From: Roseiconus lacunae
GTDB lineage: Bacteria > Planctomycetota > Planctomycetia > Pirellulales > Pirellulaceae
Direction of reading: 5' to 3'
Assembly: GCF_008312935.1 (NCBI RefSeq)
Contig: NZ_VSZO01000007.1
Location: 310,001-374,000 of the forward strand
Length of the DNA stretch: 64,000 bases
Under the pieces are notes generated by a model. That model was not told the DNA's origin, did not search any database, and was given only the letters and a program-made list of their open reading frames with translations. A program made the translations under genes and the position numbers. This document shows, piece by piece, positions 27,969 to 36,608 of this stretch. Every line of letters begins with the position of its first letter. Position 1 is the stretch's first letter.

Positions 27969-29393
27969 CTATGGTTTTTTGCGACGCTTTGTTGAGCGAT
28001 CTAGGAACCATTTGCGCGCCATCTGCACACTTTCGATTCGCTTGCTAGGTTCCGCGTCGAACCCATTTCGAACGAGATCTTCGTCGGCCAACGCGCTAAG
28101 TGCATATTCCAAGCCGTGGCAGTTCAAGCAAACCTCGCGAGCCATTTTTTCATTCGGACGCAAATTAGCACTCTGATCATGATTAACCCAAACGCCTCCG
28201 TCGTCCGTGAGTCGGGGCATATGACAGGTTGCACACGAGACGCCAGTCCCGGAAACGCGTTTCTGCAAGACTTCGTCGCGCCAGAGTTCACCGTGTGGGG
28301 AATTTACATGGGCGAGGGAATGATCATCCGCGTGGCACTGCAAACATGCGTCTGTAGCTGCAAACTGAGTATCGAAGCGATGATCGTTGTGGCAAGCATT
28401 GCAATTAAGTTCGCGATGAGCGGCGTCGTGGTTCATCGGAAGCCGAGCTCGAGCAGGTGTCATAGGAGACAAGCCTACGGCTAGACGCATGCCGTGTTTC
28501 CCTTCAATGAATGTATCTACCTGCCTTTCATGGCATTGCCCGCATGTCTCCATAGGAACATGATCCGACCAAGTTACGGATTCCTGACCATTGGAATCAG
28601 GTAAATGGCAATGGCTACATTGAACGCCCGCAGCAGCATGCGACGTCTCCGCCCAATCACGAAGCAGCGTTGTGTCGACTTGCATTGACTTCGGATGGTC
28701 TGCGTCATTGATTTTCGACGCTGGCATCGGCCATAGCGTGTTCGAAATCTCCGAACCTGATAATCCAGATGTCGTATCTCGCTCCGGAACCGTTGCTAAG
28801 CTGAGATGGTCCGGCTGACCAAAATGATCATCCAGAAATTTTTCGTACAGTGCACTGTTGTCGTGATAGTTGTGGCACCCCGCAGTGGCACAGCTATCGA
28901 AGGCCATCCCTCGATGGCTGGGACGGCTGTCACTGATCTCTTTGTGACAGTGCCAACAGTAATCCGCTGGCATTGTCAGTCCCATCGACAACGTTTGGTG
29001 AGGGACGTGCTCGGCGTGGCAACTCAGGCAATTTTGTGCGTCCAACGTTGCCAACAGTTCGGCGTTGGTCGGGTCATTGAATTTCTTTGCCGGGTGTGTA
29101 TCAACGTCCTTCAATTGGTCGCCATGACATCGAATGCATGCATCCTGCATGACGTCGGATGCGTTCATCGAGTCTTCGGATTTCGATGGATCGTGACAGG
29201 CGTTGCAATCGAGTTCAATCTGATAGTGACCGTGCGTCGTTTTCCCCGGAAGCCAAGCAGACTTGACTGATGAAGCTGGTGCGATCAATGCCACCGAGTA
29301 AAAGACTCCGATCAGAAGGTTGATTCCTAGACACGCGAACCACATACGGGCATGTGGAAGAGAGCGAATCGTATTGATCAAGGCCTGCACCAT
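27969..29393 (-). CDS. membrane-anchored multiheme cytochrome c with 11 heme motifs
   Basis: 474 residues. An N-terminal membrane helix (about 17-40) leaves the rest in the periplasm. I count ten CXXCH motifs (CNACH, CIRCH, CLSCH, CWHCH, CSHCH, CGQCH, a second CNACH, CLQCH, CATCH, CLNCH) and one CX4CH (CATAGCH) between the fourth and fifth of these. Many extra His residues could serve as sixth ligands. The layout suggests a cytochrome c3/NrfB-like domain followed by a pentaheme-like part. No NrfA-type CXXCK motif is seen, so the catalytic reaction is uncertain. The upstream oxidoreductase gene ends only 10 nt before it, so the two are almost certainly co-transcribed and probably exchange electrons across the membrane. 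Confidence 0.88.
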   Translation of the reverse strand: MVQALINTIRSLPHARMWFACLGINLLIGVFYSVALIAPASSVKSAWLPGKTTHGHYQIELDCNACHDPSKSEDSMNASDVMQDACIRCHGDQLKDVDTHPAKKFNDPTNAELLATLDAQNCLSCHAEHVPHQTLSMGLTMPADYCWHCHKEISDSRPSHRGMAFDSCATAGCHNYHDNSALYEKFLDDHFGQPDHLSLATVPERDTTSGLSGSEISNTLWPMPASKINDADHPKSMQVDTTLLRDWAETSHAAAGVQCSHCHLPDSNGQESVTWSDHVPMETCGQCHERQVDTFIEGKHGMRLAVGLSPMTPARARLPMNHDAAHRELNCNACHNDHRFDTQFAATDACLQCHADDHSLAHVNSPHGELWRDEVLQKRVSGTGVSCATCHMPRLTDDGGVWVNHDQSANLRPNEKMAREVCLNCHGLEYALSALADEDLVRNGFDAEPSKRIESVQMARKWFLDRSTKRRKKP

Positions 29394-29403
29394 GTATCCC
29401 GTC

Positions 29404-31452
29404 TCAGTCCCTGAACCAATAGAAACTTAACACGTGCAGACTTATCAAGATCGGTAGTGGCCAAGTGATCCAAAGATGCACTCTTGTTAGCCGCTGTCGC
29501 CATATCCGGGAGGTCATCGCGAGCGTTCCGGTCAATCGCGATTCGATGCTGCTGATGACACCTGCTATCCCGCCAACCATGATGGTCGAAAGAAAGAATG
29601 TTCCCAAAAGAAAATTGAGATTGGATCCCAGTCTTAATCCTGTATGTGCAACCATCCCTAGGAGGACCGCTGTTCCCAGCAACCCATGCATCGCTCGCCA
29701 GAAACCATAGCTGCCCCAGGTGAAACGACTGAGGCGTTTTCGTAAAGAGAAAGTCAGACCCACCAGTGTCGTACCTAGCAATCCAAACCCGCTTATTTGT
29801 CGCCCGAGGTCGCTCCTCATCACCGAATCAAATGCATATCGTGGCTCTTGGACAGACGTTGCCGTCGGGATCGGACCGACAAACAGCCATGCTAAAACGA
29901 CCACGCTGGCGAGCGCACTCGTCGCGAGCATGGTCCTCGCCCAGGGCACCGTGGCTTGCTGGCCTGATGTTCCGGCAAGTTCGCAGACCAGGGAGCGGCA
30001 GCTTCCACAAGCAGTCGAAGCGCCACAAGAATTTGCGATGGACTCGGCCGTCTGATGCCCTTTTGCGACCAAATCGCTAATGGTTTCTTTGGTGACAGAA
30101 AGACACGAGCAGACGATCGAATCTGGTGGCCAGTGGATGACCGGTAAAGCACCTCCAGTATTCCACGGAGTCCCGCTTTTTTCGAAACGGGATCGCTGCC
30201 ACGGCCATAATCTTGCCTGTCTCGTAATCGCTTGGCGGATCTGCGGTAGTTCCGTCCAAGGACCGACACATGAGGCGCCAACGATGCGCCCTCGTTCGAT
30301 CAACAATTCTCGACGCCCCTCGCTATCTTCATGCGAAATGATTGATCCTCCGGCGGACTCACCTATCGTCTTTCCCAATGTCGCGACTTGGATCCCCATC
30401 AACTTGAGTTCGGCTGATTCATCGGCACCAGCGAACCGTAAATCATGCCCCGCGAACCGGCTGGCCAAAACATCCGACATGCGATAGCACGGCGCGACCA
30501 AACCAAAGACATGTTCGTTAAAAGAGGCACATTCCCCGATCGCGAAAATGTTTGGATCGCTCGTTTGCAATGAATCATCTATTTCAATGCCGCGCCGAGG
30601 ACCGATCTTCAAACCGGCTTCTTCGGCGAGTTGATCGTTCGGGCGTACCCCCGCGGCAACAATCAGTACGTCGACCGTCATGTCATCCGCGTTGGCAAAG
30701 CATAGTCGTAATCGATCGTTTTCCCGCTGGATCGATTCAGTCCGACGAACCAAATGAACCTCAACCCCCATCGCCGCGATTTTCCGCTCCAGCAACTTTG
30801 CCGCGTTCGCATCTAGCTGTCGTGGCATCAATCCCGGAGCCATCTCGATAACGCTGACACTGATTCCTAAATCCAGCATCATTTTTGCGGCTTCCAAGCC
30901 CAGCAGTCCACCTCCGATTACTGCTCCTCGTTCGGCATTCTTAGACTGGCAATAAGATTTAATCGCCCTTAAATCATCGATCGTGCGGTAGACGAAAACG
31001 CCGTCGCTGTCATGACCATCGATCGGGGGAATGAACGGATGAGACCCCGTCGCGATCACGAGTTGATCATAAGAGTGGACTTCGCCTGAAGACTCATGAA
31101 CTTGCTTGGCGTATCGGTCAATTCGAACAACCCTCGCCCCCGTGCGAAGCTTGATTTCATTTGACGCGTACCACGATCGTGGTGCTAACAACAGATCCTC
31201 GGTGGACGAGCCTTTGAAGTACCGGCTTAGGTTGACCCGATCGTACGCGGGCGTTGGCTCTTCACCTATCAACGTGATGTCATAGTCCTGATGTGTCCCA
31301 GCACGAACTAATCGATCACACAATCCAAATCCTGACATTCCCCCGCCGACGATCACAAGACGCGATCTCGTAACGTGGGAACGATCGATCCGTTCGCCTC
31401 GTCGTCGGTTCCGTGAAAATGAAACTCGAGTGCGGGTAGCAGTTTTGGGCAT
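29404..31452 (-). CDS. NirB-like FAD/NAD oxidoreductase fused to BFD iron-sulfur and diheme membrane domains
   Basis: 682 residues in three parts. (1) Residues about 30-430: a pyridine-nucleotide-disulfide-type reductase with two dinucleotide motifs (VIVGGGMSGFG and VIGGGLLGLEAA) and SDPNIFAIGECASF, as in the N-terminus of NirB/rubredoxin reductases. (2) Residues about 441-490: a BFD-like [2Fe-2S] domain with Cys448, Cys450, Cys482 and Cys485. (3) Residues 504-682: about five membrane helices with two His pairs, His589/His603 and His659/His673, each 14 residues apart. That spacing fits two b hemes as in ferric-reductase-type membrane cytochromes. Electrons could run NAD(P)H, FAD, 2Fe-2S, heme b, then to the 11-heme cytochrome encoded 10 nt downstream. 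The Arg-rich N-terminus (1-30) may be a mis-called extension. Confidence 0.88.
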   Translation of the reverse strand: MPKTATRTRVSFSRNRRRGERIDRSHVTRSRLVIVGGGMSGFGLCDRLVRAGTHQDYDITLIGEEPTPAYDRVNLSRYFKGSSTEDLLLAPRSWYASNEIKLRTGARVVRIDRYAKQVHESSGEVHSYDQLVIATGSHPFIPPIDGHDSDGVFVYRTIDDLRAIKSYCQSKNAERGAVIGGGLLGLEAAKMMLDLGISVSVIEMAPGLMPRQLDANAAKLLERKIAAMGVEVHLVRRTESIQRENDRLRLCFANADDMTVDVLIVAAGVRPNDQLAEEAGLKIGPRRGIEIDDSLQTSDPNIFAIGECASFNEHVFGLVAPCYRMSDVLASRFAGHDLRFAGADESAELKLMGIQVATLGKTIGESAGGSIISHEDSEGRRELLIERGRIVGASCVGPWTELPQIRQAITRQARLWPWQRSRFEKSGTPWNTGGALPVIHWPPDSIVCSCLSVTKETISDLVAKGHQTAESIANSCGASTACGSCRSLVCELAGTSGQQATVPWARTMLATSALASVVVLAWLFVGPIPTATSVQEPRYAFDSVMRSDLGRQISGFGLLGTTLVGLTFSLRKRLSRFTWGSYGFWRAMHGLLGTAVLLGMVAHTGLRLGSNLNFLLGTFFLSTIMVGGIAGVISSIESRLTGTLAMTSRIWRQRLTRVHLWITWPLPILISLHVLSFYWFRD

Positions 31453-31901
31453 GCAGGCTGCGAATTAGCACGATGTGGAAGATTAGTTGGCAAGGTGCCG
31501 TGCTTGTTCTGAGTCAACCACTGTTTGCAAACGAAAGGCCAATTGAATGTCGTCGTGCTATCCCGCAATACCACGTGCATTAGCATTCCCTCACCCGCTC
31601 CTAACGTGGCTGGATCCCTCCTAGCAGCCATTCGCTTGTGCGGAGCAAACTTCGCGTCAGCGCATCCCGCAATCGGATACTGCACGTTTTGTTGACACCC
31701 GTGCCTAGAAAGCGGTGCCCTGGTCCCAAGAAATAGGGGACGGAGAAATTGTGGACTGTGCGGTATCTCTTCGAAAGAAATTCCGTTTGATGAGTTTGCT
31801 TCGGTAACATTGTCGTCGACCGAACGCTTAGTAGCCAGACGCCGCGTCGTTACGCCAGGCCGCCAGACCATTCGCCGTACAAGAAAAGTAGGATTCGAAC
31901 G
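31453..31901. other. 449-nt divergent intergenic stretch
   Basis: Upstream of both the oxidoreductase (-) and a small exported protein (+). A reverse frame of 172 codons overlaps the oxidoreductase start but shows no protein-like features. I see no clear operator. Confidence 0.4.
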
Positions 31902-32234
31902 ATGCTATCTCGAACGCAAACATTAGTGCTCATTGTCGTCGCAGTCATTTGTTCGTTTGAGCTGAGCCAAAGTTGTGAAGCGGGCAATTTTTGGAAGTTT
32001 CGAAACCATCGCAGATCGCACGTTCAACCTAGGGGCTATGTCCGAAGTACGCCGATCACGACGGGTCAACGCGTGCGGACTGTCCGATCAGGCCACAACG
32101 CGTTCTTCACGCCGACTTACTCGAACCGCTACCCGACGCAAGCTAAGTCGAAAGGAAACACCTGGCCGGGAGCGATCGGTCACCAAAGTCCGCGATACCA
32201 ATTTTTCCAAGACGTCAATGGTTATTGGCAATAG
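31902..32234 (+). CDS. small exported protein, unknown
   Basis: 110 residues: a clear signal peptide (TLVLIVVAVICSFELSQSCEAG) followed by a basic, Arg/Ser-rich mature part ending YQFFQDVNGYWQ. AGGA lies about 9 nt before the ATG. No family recognised; the composition suggests a surface or structural protein. No neighbour on the same strand. Confidence 0.55.
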   Translation: MLSRTQTLVLIVVAVICSFELSQSCEAGNFWKFRNHRRSHVQPRGYVRSTPITTGQRVRTVRSGHNAFFTPTYSNRYPTQAKSKGNTWPGAIGHQSPRYQFFQDVNGYWQ

Positions 32235-32412
32235 CCTTGAAGTTGATTGAACGCGACACGAGGTACTGCTGCGCGAAAATTAGTTTCGCGATAAGTTGGT
32301 ATTCCAGTCCGGCGAGCATAAGGAGCTTTTGGTATCGGACGACGTGCTTGCTCACAAAACCGTCAGCTGCCATCGGAACGCTAGATCGATCGAAGAGTGT
32401 TTTCACTTCGGT

Positions 32413-32519
32413 CGGGTTCGGCTCATCAGCCGACGGGCGTTAGCTCCGGCTATGGCAACGAAACCGTGGCGAACGCCATCCGGCTAATTCTAAATTCGAG
32501 TTGGAACGAAGCACTAGAC
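32413..32519 (-). repeat. dispersed intergenic repeat, copy B (inside the Sel1 gene end)
   Basis: In reverse orientation it begins CTAGTGCTTCGTTCCAA, identical to copy A over 17 nt. Then come TTAGCCGG, GGCGTTCGCCACGGTTTCG and GCTAACGCCCGTCGGCTGAT. The Sel1 reading frame enters it and stops at the TAA inside GCTAACGCC. Confidence 0.7.
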
Positions 32520-34278
32520 GACAGATCAATAACAGCAACGCGGCTACCGACGCTGCTAACGCTATCATCGAACGTTGCCGATTTTGCTTCAATGCTTGCT
32601 CTTGGGCATGTTGCTCCAAAGCCAGCAAAGCTTGCGACTGGTCGGCATCCGCTGCCTTTTTCAGGAGTTCGACGGCAAGAGACTCATCGATATCAACACC
32701 TTTTCCGTAAAGATACATCAATCCGAGATTCGTTTGGCCAAGCGTGAACTCCTGCTCCGCGGCTTCTTGGTACCAATGAACGGCGGTCGATTCATCTTTC
32801 GGGACTCCTCGTCCGGTGGCGTACATCGTTCCTAGATTGTTTTGAGCCGCAGGGAAATTTTTGTCTGCGGCTAGACGATACCACTCAATAGCCTTGTCAT
32901 CATCGCCTTTAACTCCACGGCCCTCGGCATGCATCAATCCCATCATGTATAAGCTTGCGGGATCGCCTTGGTCGGCAGCCTTGTGAAACCACTTCAACGA
33001 CTCGACGTCGTTTTGCTTCACCACTTTGCCCCAGAAGAACAGCTGCCCTAATTCTCGTTGAGCCCAAACACTCCCTTTCGATGCTGCTTGCTTTAGCAAT
33101 GCGATACCGGCATCAATGTCCTTGGGAACACCACGTCCGACTAGGTACATCCAGGCGAGGTTACTTTGAGACCACGTATTTCCTTGGAAGGCGCCCGCGC
33201 GGAACCATCTCGCCGCGTCTTTGTCGCTTTGGGGCACACCCCGACCATCGAGATACATTTTGCCCAAAGAACCTTGGGCAAGCGAATACCCCTGTTCGGC
33301 CGACTTGCGAAACCATTCGACGGCCATGGTGTCGCTTTGCGGTACCCCATCGCCGTCACGGTACATCAGCCCCAACGCCCGCTGCGCTCGGGCATGATTC
33401 TGTTCAGCTGCCTTTCGATAGAACACTAACGCTTGATCGCGGTTTCTTTCAACGCCACGCCCATGCTCATACATGAATCCGAGATTGTATTGAGCTGACG
33501 CAAACCCGCTGGCAGCGGAAAGCCGATACCAGTGGACTGCATCAACGTCGTCTCCTGCACCACCACGTTGCCGAGAGCACATCCAACCAAGCTCAAATTG
33601 CGCCCATGGATGTTCAGTCGCAGCGGCGCGCCGAAGGTAGTCAACCGCAAGCCTGTCGTCACGACTGACTCCCTCGCCACGACGGTAGGCTCGCCCAAGA
33701 TTGTACTGCGCGTCAGCAAGCCCCTGATCGGCCGCCTTCTGAAACAGCATCGCTGCCGCAACACTATCTGGATTGACGCCAAATCCGTTCAAATACATGA
33801 AGCCTAGCCAGTTTTGAGCCGCCGGTTCACCTTGCTCGGCCGCAAGTAGGAACCATCTCACTGCCTTTGCGTCATCCTGCGAGAATCCTTGACCTTTGAC
33901 GTACAAATAGCCAATGATGACCTGTGCCCATGCATGTCCTTGTTCGGCGGAAGCGCGGATATACCGCGTCACAAGTTTTTGGCTAACTGGACCGGCAAAG
34001 TTACCGTTTGTCTGATTGATGCTTTCTAAATAGTTACCAATGATCTCGTCGACTTCCGAAACGCTTGCCGCATCGATTTTTTCACGCTCTTCGTCTTCGG
34101 ATTGCGGGAACGGCAGATGAGCTTCGGAGATCGCTTCATTCGCGATTGCCGAATCCGCGGCCATCAATTCCGTATCAGCTTGATTGATGGGCGGGATATT
34201 AGCGCCGCTTATTTCGCGTGAAGGATCGCCGATGACCATCGCCATCGCGATCATCAGAAAGGTCGGTCGGTTGCGCAT
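32440..34278 (-). CDS. Sel1-repeat (tetratricopeptide-like) protein
   Basis: 612 residues with a weak signal-like N-terminus (TFLMIAMAMVIGD). Between about 95 and 530 there are 12 Sel1-like repeats of about 36 residues (AQYNLGFMYEHGRGV, AQGSLGKMYLDGRGV, AQNNLGTMYATGRGV and others), forming a helical scaffold for protein-protein contacts. A C-terminal membrane helix (about 564-586, MIALAASVAALLLLICRLVL) anchors it, so the repeats are probably extracytoplasmic. The last 25 or so residues (from VLRSNSNLELAG to the end) are encoded by dispersed repeat copy B, so the natural C-terminus may have been replaced. Partner unknown. Confidence 0.88.
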   Translation of the reverse strand: MRNRPTFLMIAMAMVIGDPSREISGANIPPINQADTELMAADSAIANEAISEAHLPFPQSEDEEREKIDAASVSEVDEIIGNYLESINQTNGNFAGPVSQKLVTRYIRASAEQGHAWAQVIIGYLYVKGQGFSQDDAKAVRWFLLAAEQGEPAAQNWLGFMYLNGFGVNPDSVAAAMLFQKAADQGLADAQYNLGRAYRRGEGVSRDDRLAVDYLRRAAATEHPWAQFELGWMCSRQRGGAGDDVDAVHWYRLSAASGFASAQYNLGFMYEHGRGVERNRDQALVFYRKAAEQNHARAQRALGLMYRDGDGVPQSDTMAVEWFRKSAEQGYSLAQGSLGKMYLDGRGVPQSDKDAARWFRAGAFQGNTWSQSNLAWMYLVGRGVPKDIDAGIALLKQAASKGSVWAQRELGQLFFWGKVVKQNDVESLKWFHKAADQGDPASLYMMGLMHAEGRGVKGDDDKAIEWYRLAADKNFPAAQNNLGTMYATGRGVPKDESTAVHWYQEAAEQEFTLGQTNLGLMYLYGKGVDIDESLAVELLKKAADADQSQALLALEQHAQEQALKQNRQRSMIALAASVAALLLLICRLVLRSNSNLELAGWRSPRFRCHSRS

Positions 34279-34460
34279 TTGGGAAAGCCAATTCGTAGCT
34301 GAATGCCGCCGGCTTTAACGTTGAACGCCAACAGCAGATCTCTTGGCAAAGCTACCTTACACTCCACCAACGGGTGGCGGGAAAGCCGAAGCATCTTGAG
34401 CGAACTTGCCGGACTGTGAAGCGAATACGTTCGCTTTCACAATCGCCGTTTGCCCTACGA

Positions 34461-35018
34461 CTATTCCTGGCCACGGCCCAGCCGAGCAGGAGCGGCGACG
34501 TCCGACATGAGATCTGCTTCATTTAGCGAAACCGCTTCTCTAGGAATTACGGTTAGACTTCCGTCAGTCTCGAGGATCACCCAATTGGCATCCTCAACCG
34601 ACGTGAATCCTTGCTGTCTTAGCTTCGCTCGAATTTCTGCTTCTGAAATACGCTCTTTGGACAAATTCTCTTCGATGAATTCCCCTTTGTGGGTCAGTAG
34701 CGTTGGCCTCGGTTTGATCACTTTTCGAAACGCATTGCTTCTACGGACAGCGAACGTTGTTATCCACTGTAACGCGGCGAGAATGAGGATTGCGGCTGTT
34801 GAATCCGCAACGGATACGTCTTTCAGTAAGATACCTGATCCCACCAAGCTACCGATTGCTATGGTCACGATCCAATCGAAGTTGTTCATTTGGCTCGTCA
34901 GGCGTTTCCCTGAAATCCGCACTACGACGATCACCAAAACGTAGAAGAACACTGCACTGATCGCGACACTTTCAATTCGCGACCAAGTATTGAACCAAGT
35001 ATCAATCGATTCAGGCAT
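34461..35018 (-). CDS. DUF421 (YetF-type) membrane protein
   Basis: 185 residues. Three membrane helices (about 15-38, 47-67, 73-93) are followed by the soluble DUF421 domain, with RISGKRLTSQMNNFDWIVTI at the membrane boundary and later KPRPTLLTHKGEFIEENL. YetF-family proteins are found in many bacteria; the function is unsettled. No operon partner is evident. Confidence 0.9.
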   Translation of the reverse strand: MPESIDTWFNTWSRIESVAISAVFFYVLVIVVVRISGKRLTSQMNNFDWIVTIAIGSLVGSGILLKDVSVADSTAAILILAALQWITTFAVRRSNAFRKVIKPRPTLLTHKGEFIEENLSKERISEAEIRAKLRQQGFTSVEDANWVILETDGSLTVIPREAVSLNEADLMSDVAAPARLGRGQE

Positions 35019-35376
35019 TGCTCTACCTTGTGAAAAAAGGCGGTCTCTTAACGATGCCGAAGCGGCGTCGGCGGACTCGCCGGAGCGACGCTGCCCGGTT
35101 TACGGAGAATACAGGATTGGGGCCACAGCAGGTCGGCTACTTGCGGCCAGCATACCCGTTCGCAGAAGTTTGAGCGATCGTTCCTAATCACACAGGGCTT
35201 CGATCCAATATCGCTGAAGTTCGCGATCGGCGGAGAGCGGCTTCACCGTGACTGCCCTTGCGCTTTCAAACCGCACCCACGCGCAAGTCATCTGCGTAAA
35301 TCGCGGGGGCTCTGAAGCGCCGGAGCAGATCCTTGTGACTTGTCTCGGAACAGTTGGCTAGCAATGCCAGAAGCAA
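35019..35376. other. 358-nt gene-free stretch beside tRNA-Ser
   Basis: No gene, repeat or hairpin that I can support. It separates the tRNA 3' end from the DUF421 gene, both on the minus strand. Confidence 0.4.
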
Positions 35377-35461
35377 CGGATGGGGTGGGATTCGAACCCA
35401 CGGTAGGTTGCCCTACGCTGGTTTTCAAGACCAGTGCCTTCGACCACTCGGCCACCCATCC
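35377..35461 (-). tRNA. tRNA-Ser(UGA)
   Basis: Minus-strand sequence starting GGATGGGTGGCCGAGTGG. A 7-bp acceptor stem is closed by CCCATCC plus discriminator G at 35377. The anticodon arm is CTGGT-CTTGAAA-ACCAG with anticodon TGA (plus-strand TCA at 35425-35427). A long variable arm marks serine, and the T arm contains GGTTCGAATCC. CCA is not encoded. Length 85 nt. Confidence 0.95.
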
Positions 35462-35563
35462 ATTTTAGTTCCGCGGTGGATCCAACGATCGTCACCTGCG
35501 GCCGCCAAAAAGCGAACTCGCGTAGCTTAGCATCGCCCCGGCTTTTCGAAAACCGGTGTTTGA

Positions 35564-36214
35564 CTAAGCCGCTTTCGAGACGTCGTTGTCATGTTCGGCA
35601 TCGCCGTCTTGAGCGGATTGGTCGGCTCGTTCGGATTGCGAGCCTTCCGCGGCTGCTTCGCCCTCGGCGACACCAGCATCCCGTGTTGTGATCGGGATAG
35701 TGGCTGGGGCTTCTTCCGATTCGGATGCGACCTCGCCCTCGACTTCCGTAACGGCCAACTCAGCTTGCTCGACATCTGCCGTCACCGCGATCTCTCGCTC
35801 TGCGTCGTCTTTCGCTACGTCGTCCGCCGACTCTTCTTGAGCAGCGACGTCAAATTCGTCACGTGACTCTTCTTCGCTGACATCATCAGCCGCTCCGACC
35901 TGCGTCGTCGCCTCGATCGGAGTTGCCTGCTCACCGAGAATTTCGTCACTGCTGAAAACGACGATAATTTCGCCGTCGAGTCGGCGGACTTTGATTTCAT
36001 CCGGTTCCATGAACCAAGTCGCACGAATCTCGCCATCACCGGTTCCGATTTTGAAATTCCGACCGACGTAGTAGCCTTCGCGGATCAGAATTGATTCCGA
36101 GAGAATGCCGATACCGGATGCCGAATCCTCGGTGTCAATTCCGATTGCGTACGTGGACTGGATCCATTGGCAAAGGTGGGCGCGAACGGTAGCCAGGCGT
36201 TGAGAATTCGTCAT
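35564..36214 (-). CDS. hypothetical protein with acidic low-complexity tail
   Basis: 216 residues. The first 95 look globular (VRAHLCQWIQSTYAIGIDTE, EGYYVGRNFKIGTGDGEIRA, EPDEIKVRRLDGEIIVVFSS). The remaining 120 are strongly acidic (Glu/Asp/Ala), without hydrophobic segments, and probably disordered. I do not recognise the family. No signal peptide, so cytoplasmic. It lies 100 nt upstream of tRNA-Ser on the same strand. The acidic tail may bind a basic partner; that is inference. Confidence 0.6.
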   Translation of the reverse strand: MTNSQRLATVRAHLCQWIQSTYAIGIDTEDSASGIGILSESILIREGYYVGRNFKIGTGDGEIRATWFMEPDEIKVRRLDGEIIVVFSSDEILGEQATPIEATTQVGAADDVSEEESRDEFDVAAQEESADDVAKDDAEREIAVTADVEQAELAVTEVEGEVASESEEAPATIPITTRDAGVAEGEAAAEGSQSERADQSAQDGDAEHDNDVSKAA

Positions 36215-36608
36215 TCGGGGCGTCTTGCAGCGGGGGTTCCTGCACTCGTGCTCATTAGCATGTCGGTGTATCGTTCATCGGCCGATTTCGACAGATACTC
36301 CGGTTTTGCGGCCGGCGGATCGCAAGCTAAGCCTATTTTACCTATCCTTCCACCAACTTGGGGTGGGAATGGCGAACTCCGCCGCTGCATCTCTACGAAT
36401 TCGGCAGGGCCTCCCAACGCGATCAAGCGAGGTGGGAAGGCGAAGGCGAATCCCAAATTTGATCAGCACCCCGTCGACTTGTAGGAAAATCCCGATCGAT
36501 TGGTCCCTGGAAGTCGAAAGTCGATTAGAAACGTTGCTTCAAACTAGGCGCGTCCTCTTTGTCACCACCATCGCCCCTCAGCATTGACACGATAGGAATT
36601 TAGACCGC
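36215..36608. other. 394-nt divergent intergenic stretch
   Basis: Upstream of the acidic protein (-) and hpt (+). Short frames on both strands have no protein-like features. No repeat copy found. Confidence 0.4.

Noticed and set aside
27969-29393. NrfA nitrite reductase
   Set aside because: No CXXCK catalytic heme motif, and eleven rather than five heme motifs.
31353-31871. 172-codon reverse frame at the start of the diheme oxidoreductase gene
   Set aside because: Overlaps the true gene in another frame and has no protein-like features.
35377-35461. Integration site at tRNA-Ser
   Set aside because: No integrase gene and no repeated tRNA end found in the window.
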